Below, piece by piece: positions 16,503-23,124 of a DNA stretch of 35,442 bases. Position 1 is the stretch's first letter. Every line of letters starts with the position of its first letter. The DNA comes from Globicatella sanguinis NBRC 15551 (lineage in GTDB: Bacteria; Bacillota; Bacilli; Lactobacillales; Aerococcaceae): the NCBI RefSeq assembly GCF_001552295.1, contig NZ_BCQX01000007.1, forward strand, positions 1 through 35,442. Reading direction: 5' to 3'. The translations under genes and the position numbers were made by a program. The notes beneath the pieces were generated by a model. It saw nothing but the letters and a program-made list of their open reading frames with translations. It did not search any database and was not told the DNA's origin.

Positions 16503-17417
16503 TTATTCGTTCTCCTTTGTCTTTCTTCTGGCTCTTGGATGAGCGTTTAAATAGGCTTGTCTCATCTTATCCGTACTTAAATGCGTATATATTTGGGTTG
16601 TTCTTAAATTTTCATGGCCTAACATTTCCTGAACACTTCTTAAATCCGCTCCATTATTCAATAAATGTGTAGCGAAAGTATGTCTAATTTTATGAGGATA
16701 TATCGCCGCATTTAAACCAGCCGCTTGATTAATCTCACTTAAAATCTTCCTAATTTGATTTGGCTTTAACGGTTGTCCTTTTTGATTAATAAATAATTGA
16801 TGTACGCTCGGATCACGATGATGTTCTTGGCGCCAGGTTGCTTGATATTCTTTAATCGCCTTTAACGCCTTATCACCTAAGGGGACTATTCGTTCTTTAT
16901 TCCCTTTTCCGATGACCCGAACTAACTGTACAGCGACATTAACTTGAGATACTTTTAAATCGCATAACTCACTTACTCGTAATCCTGAACTATAGAGTAA
17001 TTCAATAATGGCAGCATCTCTTATTCGCGTATCAGTTTCCATTTGATAAGCAGTCTCAATCAATTTATTAATTTCTTCTTCATAAAAAAATTCCGGTAAA
17101 CGCTGATCTTTAGCTCTATAATGTATCAAATCAAGCGGATGACTTTCTAATACATCTTCTAATACCAAATAATTAAAAAAAGAACGTGCACTTGATAATT
17201 TTCTAGAAATACTAGCAGGACGATATTGCTGTTCATTTAGAAAAGCTAAATAATAACGCATATCTTGATAAGTGACTTCAGAAACTTTGGTTGATCCGCT
17301 ACTATCGAGAAATTGATACAGTTCATTTAAGTCTTTTTGATAAGAAATAATCGTATTCTCAGAATAACGGCGCTCGTTTAGTAAATAAGATAAAAAATTT
17401 TCAATATAAGTTTGCAC
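16503..17417 (-). CDS. xerC: Tyrosine recombinase XerC (CodV)
   Basis: 304 residues. The N-terminal SAM-like core-binding domain covers about 1-90. The catalytic domain has Arg in LLYSSGLRVSEL, Lys in GKGNKERIVPLG, HxxR in HKIRHTFATHLL, His in LGHENL and nucleophile Tyr in TQIYTHL. It resolves chromosome dimers at dif with a partner recombinase. The start is GTG at 17417, four bases after AGGAGGGG; earlier in-frame ATGs precede that site. The linkage to hslVU is the codVWX arrangement. Confidence 0.94.
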   Translation of the reverse strand: MQTYIENFLSYLLNERRYSENTIISYQKDLNELYQFLDSSGSTKVSEVTYQDMRYYLAFLNEQQYRPASISRKLSSARSFFNYLVLEDVLESHPLDLIHYRAKDQRLPEFFYEEEINKLIETAYQMETDTRIRDAAIIELLYSSGLRVSELCDLKVSQVNVAVQLVRVIGKGNKERIVPLGDKALKAIKEYQATWRQEHHRDPSVHQLFINQKGQPLKPNQIRKILSEINQAAGLNAAIYPHKIRHTFATHLLNNGADLRSVQEMLGHENLRTTQIYTHLSTDKMRQAYLNAHPRARRKTKENE

Positions 17418-17436
17418 GCTACCCCTCCTAACACTC

Positions 17437-17463
17437 ATTATATTATACATCAAATATAGTCAA
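17437..17463 (-). promoter_or_regulatory. Probable xerC-hslVU promoter
   Basis: Two overlapping TATAAT sequences on the minus strand (17437-17442 and 17442-17447). TTGACT at 17458-17463 is 15 bases from the proximal one, a short spacing. It lies just upstream of the xerC ribosome binding site. Confidence 0.5.
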
Positions 17464-17571
17464 ATTTCCATGATACCAAAGTCCGATTAAATTTTTTATC
17501 ACTTCATGATGATAGCAAAACTTTATTATTTTACTAAGCTGAAAAAAGATAGGTTTGTTTAAATTTTTACC

Positions 17572-17617
17572 CATTTCTTAATCTGAATCAGTTTTTTTGA
17601 ACGCTAGTTAAGAAATG
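17572..17617. repeat. Inverted repeat upstream of xerC
   Basis: CATTTCTTAA (17572-17581) and TTAAGAAATG (17608-17617) are perfect 10-bp arms with a 26-base loop containing CTGAATCAG. It overlaps the end of the possible transposase remnant. Role unknown. Confidence 0.5.
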
Positions 17618-17729
17618 TTGTAATCAACCGATAGTACGCCACTATAAAATGCATCAGCATAACTGCTCTTACAACCGCAATATGATGACATCCTACGGCT
17701 TCTTTATACCAATACTTTCTACTATCATA
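17604..17729 (-). pseudogene. Possible C-terminal fragment of an IS110-type transposase
   Basis: A 41-codon minus-strand frame between stops reads ...KYWYKEAVGCHHIAVVRAV MLMHFIVAYYRLI... and ends in TAG. The Tyr-rich start, then a GxHHxA-VV helix and a hydrophobic end with YYRLI resemble the last helices of IS110-family transposases. There is no start, no ribosome binding site, and nothing upstream because the pyrH terminator lies 20 bases away. The resemblance is by eye and weak; it could be chance. Confidence 0.25.
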
Positions 17730-17751
17730 CTAAAATTTTGTCCATAATAAA

Positions 17752-17797
17752 AAGAGAAACTATCATCATCAACGATTTTCGTTAAATAGTTTCTCTT
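17752..17797 (-). terminator. Terminator after pyrH
   Basis: AAGAGAAACTAT (17752-17763) pairs perfectly with ATAGTTTCTCTT (17786-17797), with inner AACGA/TCGTT. The minus strand continues TTTTATTATGG. It ends the rpsB-tsf-pyrH region. Confidence 0.92.
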
Positions 17798-17816
17798 AAT
17801 TTATTTATCGATTAAA

Positions 17817-18542
17817 TTATTTTCCTCTGACAGTAGTACCGATGTTTTCACCTAATACTACACGACGGATATTACCTGGTTCATTTAAATTAAAGACCAC
17901 CAATGGAATGTCATTATCCATACTTAATGAGCTTGCTGTCGAGTCCATCACTTTTAATCCTTTAGAAATCACTTCTAAATGCGTTAAATTATCATATTTA
18001 GTTGCTGTAGCATCTTCACGTGGATCAGCATTATAAACACCGTCTACATTGTTTTTCGCCATTAAAATAACATCCGCTTCAATTTCAGCTGCACGTAAAG
18101 CAGCCGTTGTATCAGTAGTGAAATAAGGATTCCCAGTTCCACCAGCAAAGATAACGACACGTTTTTTCTCTAAATGACGCATTGCACGACGACGAATATA
18201 AGGTTCAGCAATTTGGCGCATTTCAATTGAGGTTTGTACACGTGTTGGTACGTCATTATTTTCTAAAACATCTTGTAATGCTAATGCGTTCATCACAGTG
18301 GCTAACATCCCCATATAATCTGCTTGTGCGCGATCCATGCCCATTTCCGAACCAATGTTTCCACGCCAAATATTACCGCCACCGACTACGATAGCAATTT
18401 CAACACCTAATTCATAAACGTCTTTTATTTCAGCGACCATTTCTTTAATTACTAAGGGATTGATGCCAAACCCTTTTTCTCCAGCGATTGCTTCGCCCGA
18501 TAATTTTAATACAACACGTTTATATTTTGGCTCCTGTGTCAT
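17817..18542 (-). CDS. pyrH: UMP kinase
   Basis: 241 residues, hexameric amino-acid-kinase family enzyme that makes UDP from UMP. N-terminal [25 protein letters not shown] phosphate-binding glycine loop, [17 protein letters not shown] and [15 protein letters not shown] are diagnostic. The ATG follows GAAGGAG. It lies downstream of tsf, separated by a 217-base leader containing a promoter and an 11-T tract. The usual neighbour frr is absent; a strong terminator follows directly. Confidence 0.97.
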   Translation of the reverse strand: MTQEPKYKRVVLKLSGEAIAGEKGFGINPLVIKEMVAEIKDVYELGVEIAIVVGGGNIWRGNIGSEMGMDRAQADYMGMLATVMNALALQDVLENNDVPTRVQTSIEMRQIAEPYIRRRAMRHLEKKRVVIFAGGTGNPYFTTDTTAALRAAEIEADVILMAKNNVDGVYNADPREDATATKYDNLTHLEVISKGLKVMDSTASSLSMDNDIPLVVFNLNEPGNIRRVVLGENIGTTVRGK

Positions 18543-18569
18543 GTTAATATTCTCCTTCCATCGATACCT

Positions 18570-18611
18570 AAAAAAAAAAACGGTTTATAAACTGAACATT
18601 GTCCCTTTCAA
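18570..18611 (-). promoter_or_regulatory. pyrH promoter with T11 tract at the predicted start site
   Basis: Minus strand TTGAAA (18606-18611), 16-base spacer, TATAAA (18584-18589), then CCG followed by eleven Ts (18580-18570). A start seven bases past the -10 would fall in the T run, about 30 bases before the coding start. The same -10 lies in the palindrome GTTTATAAAC. Such a tract could cause UTP-sensitive slippage or act as a terminator for transcripts arriving from tsf. Confidence 0.6.
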
Positions 18612-18708
18612 TCTTAAGTACACTCCGCATAAATAGCAAAGGTTGAATCCGTTAACATCGAAATTCCATTCATTGAATCAACCGATAAGTATCTTATTTA
18701 AACAATGA

Positions 18709-18743
18709 GGCTTGGCAAGAAAGTGTACACTTTTTACCAGGCC
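18709..18743. repeat. Hairpin between tsf and pyrH
   Basis: The perfect 14-bp palindrome AAAGTGTACACTTT (18720-18733) is flanked by GGCTTGG/CCAGGCC, which pair with one G-U. It lies just after the tsf stop and has no T-tract on the minus strand, so it may be a processing or attenuation structure rather than a terminator. Confidence 0.55.
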
Positions 18744-18759
18744 CCAACTGTTATATTAA

Positions 18760-19641
18760 TTATTTTTTCATTTGTGCTGCTACTTCGTCAGCAAAGTTTT
18801 CTTGGCGTTTTTCCATACCTTCACCCACTAAGAAACGAGTGAATTTAACTACTTTACCGCCTTTTGCTGAAGCGTATTGACCAACAGTTTGATCGCCATC
18901 TTTAACAAATGGTTGCTCAGTTAAACTAATTTCAGCTAAGTATTTGTTCATACGACCTTTAATCATTTTTTCAACGATTTCAGCTGGTTTACCTTCGTTT
19001 AAAGCAATTTCAGTTTGAATTTTTTCTTCGTGAGCATAATCTTCATCAGATACATCCTCACGGCTTACATATTTAGGATTCATAGCAGCAATATGCATTG
19101 CAATATCTTTTGCTACTGCTTCATCTGTTGTACCTTCGATTAATGTTAAGACACCGATACTACCATCAGTATGGACATAAGTACCAAATGCATCGTTATC
19201 AGTTTTTGTGTAAATTTCAAAACGACGTAATGAAATTTTTTCACCGATTGTGTTAATTGCATTGATAATTAAGTTTTCAACAGTTTCACCGTTTACGTCT
19301 AAAGCTAAAGCAGCTTCTAAGTCTGCTGGTTGTGCTTTAGCAATTGTTTCAGCTAAAGTTGCAACTAATTCTTTGAATTGCTCGTTACGTGTTACGAAGT
19401 CTGTTTCAGCGTTTACTTCGATTAAAGCAGCTGTATTACCATCTTCATAGAATGCTGTAGTTCCTTCTGCAGCAATACGGTCAGCTTTTTTACCTGCTGA
19501 AGCTAATCCTTTTTCACGTAAAAAGTCAACAGCTTTATCCATATCTCCTTCAACTGCAACTAATGCTTTTTTAGCATCCATCATTCCGACACCGGTCATG
19601 TCACGTAATTCTTTAACTAATTTAGCTGTAATTTCTGCCAT
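18760..19641 (-). CDS. tsf: Elongation factor Ts
   Basis: 293-residue guanine nucleotide exchange factor for EF-Tu. The N-terminal UBA-like domain has [26 protein letters not shown], the hallmark TGVGMMD motif near residues 15-21 included. The core contains [15 protein letters not shown] and [15 protein letters not shown]. The C-terminal region ends in the [24 protein letters not shown] segment typical of Bacilli. AGGAGG precedes the ATG. It follows rpsB after a 117-base spacer holding a hairpin. Confidence 0.98.
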   Translation of the reverse strand: MAEITAKLVKELRDMTGVGMMDAKKALVAVEGDMDKAVDFLREKGLASAGKKADRIAAEGTTAFYEDGNTAALIEVNAETDFVTRNEQFKELVATLAETIAKAQPADLEAALALDVNGETVENLIINAINTIGEKISLRRFEIYTKTDNDAFGTYVHTDGSIGVLTLIEGTTDEAVAKDIAMHIAAMNPKYVSREDVSDEDYAHEEKIQTEIALNEGKPAEIVEKMIKGRMNKYLAEISLTEQPFVKDGDQTVGQYASAKGGKVVKFTRFLVGEGMEKRQENFADEVAAQMKK

Positions 19642-19675
19642 TTAATATATCCTCCTAATGATATTTATAAATAAA

Positions 19676-19743
19676 CCATCTTAACACAGGTCCCAGCTCA
19701 CTAAGCCTATGGTTTATGCCTGAATTAAGATGGATAAAAACAT
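19676..19743 (-). other. Structured rpsB-tsf spacer
   Basis: CCATCTTAA (19676-19684) pairs with TTAAGATGG (19735-19743), 9 bp, with an inner CAGG/CCTG and smaller stems. It lies between the rpsB stop and the tsf ribosome binding site, without a T-tract, so it is a leader or processing hairpin. Confidence 0.6.
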
Positions 19744-19758
19744 TATTTCAAAAAGTGA

Positions 19759-20541
19759 TTATTCAGCACTTTCTTCTTCAACAGATTCTTCTTTGTTATC
19801 AAATAAATTATCAAAGAATTCTGTATCAGTTGTTTCTTCTGTCGCTTCGTTTGCAATTTCACCTTGGTTTGATTCAATAATTGCATCTGCCATAGCGTTA
19901 GTAATTAATTTAATTGCACGAATTGCATCATCGTTTGATGGGATAACAACATCGATTTCATCTGGATCACAGTTTGTATCGACCATCGCCACGATTGGAA
20001 TATTTAATTTATGAGCTTCTTGAACAGCAATACGTTCTTTACGAGGATCCACGATGAAGATTACATCTGGAATTCTTGGCATATCTTTAATACCACCTAA
20101 GAATTTTTCAAGACGTTCTTGTTCTTTTAAGATTTCCCCAACTTCTTTTTTAGGTAAAACTTCAAAAGTTCCATCTTCAGCCATTTTTTCGATTTCTTTT
20201 AAGCGACGAATACGGCCTTGAATCGTATCCCAGTTAGTTAATAATCCACCTAACCAACGGTGATTAATATAGTATTGACCTGATTTAACGGCTGCTTCTT
20301 CAACCGCTTGTTGTGCTTGTTTTTTAGTACCTACAAATAAAACTACATTTCCATCAGCACTAGCTTCGCGCATATAGTTATATGCTTCGTCTACTAATTT
20401 TACTGTTTTTTGTAAGTCAATGATATAAATACCATTACGCTCAGTAAAGATGTAGCGTTTCATTTTAGGGTTCCAACGACGTGTTTGGTGACCAAAGTGT
20501 ACACCAGCTTCTAACAATTGTTTCATAGAAATAACTGCCAT
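19759..20541 (-). CDS. rpsB: Ribosomal protein S2
   Basis: 260 residues. [46 protein letters not shown] and the later [47 protein letters not shown] are invariant S2 signatures. A Glu-rich C-terminal extension of about 30 residues follows the core. GGAGGAA lies before the ATG. First gene of rpsB-tsf(-pyrH), with a clear promoter and a folded leader. Confidence 0.98.
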   Translation of the reverse strand: MAVISMKQLLEAGVHFGHQTRRWNPKMKRYIFTERNGIYIIDLQKTVKLVDEAYNYMREASADGNVVLFVGTKKQAQQAVEEAAVKSGQYYINHRWLGGLLTNWDTIQGRIRRLKEIEKMAEDGTFEVLPKKEVGEILKEQERLEKFLGGIKDMPRIPDVIFIVDPRKERIAVQEAHKLNIPIVAMVDTNCDPDEIDVVIPSNDDAIRAIKLITNAMADAIIESNQGEIANEATEETTDTEFFDNLFDNKEESVEEESAE

Positions 20542-20591
20542 AATAAAATTCCTCCATTTGGTTTTTGATATCCTCCGAATCTGTCATCTAA

Positions 20592-20622
20592 TGAACCAAC
20601 TTATCCCTAAGCACCTGGTTCA
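20592..20622 (-). other. Leader hairpin upstream of rpsB
   Basis: TGAACCA (20592-20598) pairs with TGGTTCA (20616-20622), and inside CTTA/TAAG closes a short loop. A second stem, CCAATTC/GAATT-CTGG, occurs nearer the promoter (about 20627-20647). Together they make a roughly 115-base structured 5' leader, a plausible target for autogenous S2 control; I do not recognise it as a named leader family. Confidence 0.55.
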
Positions 20623-20662
20623 TCATCCAGAATTCGTGTGAATTGGTTTAACACCGTTTCTC

Positions 20663-20691
20663 ATTTTACATGATTCCTATTAAGAATGCAA
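20663..20691 (-). promoter_or_regulatory. rpsB promoter
   Basis: Minus strand TTGCAT (20686-20691), 17-base spacer, TAAAAT (20663-20668). It diverges from the hydrolase gene promoter about 10 bases away. Confidence 0.75.
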
Positions 20692-20698
20692 GCTAAAA

Positions 20699-20727
20699 TT
20701 GCGTTTTATCGATAATTACGATAAAAT
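20699..20727 (+). promoter_or_regulatory. Promoter of the DUF2974 hydrolase gene with an operator-like palindrome
   Basis: TTGCGT (20699-20704), 17-base spacer, TAAAAT (20722-20727). The perfect inverted repeat TTTTATCG-N7-CGATAAAA at 20704-20726 fills the spacer and touches both hexamers. A repressor site is inferred from this placement. Confidence 0.65.
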
Positions 20728-20756
20728 TATGCTAGCTGATTCAAAGGAGGTCCCCT

Positions 20757-22130
20757 ATGTCAACTTTATTTCATTATATCGATCAAGTGAAAGAAATCGC
20801 ACTCACACCTGACAATTTAAATGAAGTGGATATTTTAATCATTAATGAGTTAACTTATCTACCTTTTGATTTGTATTTATCACCGCAAAATAATTATCAA
20901 AACCCTAAAATGCTCAATGATTTATTTAAAGAATATCAATTAAATTCTAAATTACATCATATTGAAAATGCCATTTTAGCGACTGAAAAACGCTATAAAT
21001 TATTTGAGAAAGTTGCCGAGGCACCGCGGTACCAAGACATATCAGTTTTTAATTTTGTTAATCATTTCAGTGAGAAAAATAATAAGCAATTTTGTGCTTT
21101 AACGTATCGTTTACCCGGTAATCAACTATTGGTTTCCTATCGAGGTACCGATGATACTTTAGTAGGATGGAAAGAAGATTTTAAATTAGCCTATGAAGAA
21201 GATATTCCTTCTCAATTCGAAGCGAAAAAATACATCTCATCGATCATCCATGAGGTAGCGGATGAGCGATTAATCATAAGTGGTCACTCTAAGGGTGGGA
21301 ATCTTGCACTAATAGCGGGTCTATCATTACCTCAGCAAGTCATCGAAACAAGATTGCTGCATTTATACTTATTTGACAGTCCAGGTCTAACCGCTAATCA
21401 AATTCACCTTCCCGAATACCAAGCGTTAAAGCCTTATATTTATCGCTATATTCCGGAAGATTCGGTTGTAGGTAAGATGATGTTTCATAACATCAAACCT
21501 ATTATTGTAAAAAGTAATCATATTAGTGTTTTTCAACATGATATTATGCATTGGCGTATCCAAGATACTCAAATTGAAAGAACGACGCAAACGACTGATG
21601 CGAGTAATATTATTGACCGGACCTTAAAGCAGTGGTGCGATCAGTACAGTGCGACCGAATTAGCGACATTCTTTGATTTTGGTTTTCAATTACTGGAATT
21701 AGCTGGTGCAAAAACATTAAATGATATTTCCAAAGACCTTTTAGACTTCATCAAAAAAGTTAACCTTGTAAAAGCTGATATCGATAACGAGAAAAAAGAA
21801 CAATTCATGACCATCGGCAATCAATTATTAGCGATATTGAAGGAAAATTATCATCAATATCAAAAAGAAAAAATTTATTCTATTCGTACTGATGTTTCTT
21901 ATTTTTTTGAAAATCTATCAGATAAAACGCGTGACACTTTCAATCTCGATCAAATAAGTGAAAAATTACCGCAATCTTTAAAATTAACTCATTTGGAACA
22001 ATTGAGCGATAAACTTCCGTCTAAATTGTCTCTTAATCCAGTCGATGGTATTAGCCATCGGATATCTTCAAAACTAAATATTGATGCCTTTGCCGATTGG
22101 CTAGAAAATTTCAATCAAAATAAAAATTAA
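20757..22130 (+). CDS. DUF2974 (Mbeg1-like) alpha/beta hydrolase, lipase-like
   Basis: 457 residues. The middle of the protein is an alpha/beta hydrolase: SYRGTDDT (about 127-134) resembles the lipase-3 oxyanion segment, and GHSKGGN (176-182) is the nucleophile elbow with Ser178. A candidate Asp is in LYLFDSPG and a candidate His in HISVFQHDIMHW. No signal peptide or membrane helix is evident, so it is probably cytosolic. The last 130 or so residues are charged, amphipathic helices with a repeated LSDKLPSKL-type motif. AAGGAGG precedes the ATG. It is isolated, divergent from rpsB, and substrate and role are unknown. Confidence 0.85.
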   Translation: MSTLFHYIDQVKEIALTPDNLNEVDILIINELTYLPFDLYLSPQNNYQNPKMLNDLFKEYQLNSKLHHIENAILATEKRYKLFEKVAEAPRYQDISVFNFVNHFSEKNNKQFCALTYRLPGNQLLVSYRGTDDTLVGWKEDFKLAYEEDIPSQFEAKKYISSIIHEVADERLIISGHSKGGNLALIAGLSLPQQVIETRLLHLYLFDSPGLTANQIHLPEYQALKPYIYRYIPEDSVVGKMMFHNIKPIIVKSNHISVFQHDIMHWRIQDTQIERTTQTTDASNIIDRTLKQWCDQYSATELATFFDFGFQLLELAGAKTLNDISKDLLDFIKKVNLVKADIDNEKKEQFMTIGNQLLAILKENYHQYQKEKIYSIRTDVSYFFENLSDKTRDTFNLDQISEKLPQSLKLTHLEQLSDKLPSKLSLNPVDGISHRISSKLNIDAFADWLENFNQNKN

Positions 22131-22263
22131 CATTCTAGCCAAATGATCGTTTATGCTTATACAAATCGGGTTATATTTTGAATAAGTATAAAAATCGATA
22201 CGAATAATGGATTGATTACTTCATTTACAATGGTAAATTTATTTCACTAAATTATAAAAACAA

Positions 22264-22290
22264 CCGGACGGATGTTTTATCTAAGTCCGG
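22264..22290 (-). terminator. GC-rich hairpin downstream of the hydrolase gene
   Basis: CCGGAC (22264-22269) pairs with GTCCGG (22285-22290). On the minus strand it is followed by TTGTTTTTATAA, terminator-like, although no minus-strand gene precedes it inside the interval. On the plus strand there is no T-tract. Confidence 0.45.
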
Positions 22291-22334
22291 CACGGCACAA
22301 TAAGACTTCAGATGTAACTAGTTTGAAGAACTAA

Positions 22335-22402
22335 GGCTCTATACTTTTTGGTGTAGGTGAACAGAGTCATTTCTATTTATCCATACCATTTGACAAAGAG
22401 CC
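22335..22402 (+). mobile_element. 68-bp MITE-like element with ISL3-type ends
   Basis: Bounded by GGCTCT at 22335 and AGAGCC ending at 22402. The ends align imperfectly over about 24 bases, as ISL3-family terminal repeats do; the right end read inward starts GGCTCTTTGTCAAATGG. The 8-base sequence AGAACTAA is present immediately on both sides (22327-22334 and 22403-22410), the target duplication size of ISL3 elements. No transposase fits in 68 bases, so this is a non-autonomous or internally deleted copy. Confidence 0.75.
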
Positions 22403-22454
22403 AGAACTAATACGATTATTAAACAAACAATTCTTTCTACTCAATTCACATAAA

Positions 22455-22523
22455 AAGCTGAATGCTTATTCATCACGGTATCTTACACTTACATCTAAGA
22501 TACTTTGAAAAAGCATTCAGCTT
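22455..22523. terminator. Bidirectional terminator between the hydrolase gene and lepB
   Basis: AAGCTGAATGCTT (22455-22467) pairs perfectly with AAGCATTCAGCTT (22511-22523), with an inner GTATCTTA/TAAGATAC stem. T-rich tails follow on both strands (TATTTTATT on plus, TTTTTATG on minus). Confidence 0.92.
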
Positions 22524-22533
22524 ATTTTATTCA

Positions 22534-23124
22534 TTACTTAACAACCACTTGGCCTGATGCATCTAATTGATAATGATCGAGTTTTTTTATTTGATTAAAA
22601 GGAAAATAAACAATCGACGTTTCACCTTGAATAGACTCAATCGGGACTAAACCAAATTGGCGACTGTCACCAGAAGCCGGTCGATTATCCCCCAATACAA
22701 AATAATATCCTTCAGGTATTACTTCTTCTCCTATGGTATCCCATAAGCTAAAATCTTGCGTAAAAAATCCTTCCGTTTGCGATTTTAAAGGCTCTAAGTA
22801 TGGTTCCGCAATGGGCTGATTATTTATATACAAAACATCATCTTTTACATAAAGACTGTCTCCGGGTAAGCCAATTAAGCGTTTGACATACGATTGTCCT
22901 GAACCCATTGGATCGGGAAACACCACAATATCAAAACGATCAATTTTGGTTTGCTTTAATAAAAGCATTTGACTTCCATCTTTTAAGGTTAAATCCATTG
23001 AATGACCTTCAACTTGAAAAGGCTGAACGAGATAACTTTTAATAATCAAAAACAAGACTACTGCGATGGTAATGGAAAATAAGAGGTTAATGAATTCATT
23101 AAAAAGTGAACGCACTACTCGCAT
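22534..23124 (-). CDS. lepB: Signal peptidase I
   Basis: 196 residues, membrane serine protease that releases secreted proteins. One N-terminal transmembrane helix (about 10-32), Ser42 in VEGHSMDLTL, Lys81 in YVKRLIGLPGD, and the C-terminal GDNRPASGDSRQFGLVP box. This is the Ser/Lys dyad form with no second helix, as is usual in Gram-positives. The start ATG shares a base with the ctpA stop, so the two are coupled. It is the last gene of the deoD operon. Confidence 0.96.
   Translation of the reverse strand: MRVVRSLFNEFINLLFSITIAVVLFLIIKSYLVQPFQVEGHSMDLTLKDGSQMLLLKQTKIDRFDIVVFPDPMGSGQSYVKRLIGLPGDSLYVKDDVLYINNQPIAEPYLEPLKSQTEGFFTQDFSLWDTIGEEVIPEGYYFVLGDNRPASGDSRQFGLVPIESIQGETSIVYFPFNQIKKLDHYQLDASGQVVVK

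Noticed and set aside
19730-20014. 94-codon plus-strand frame opposite rpsB
   Set aside because: Ser-rich antisense of the Glu-rich S2 tail; no initiation signal.
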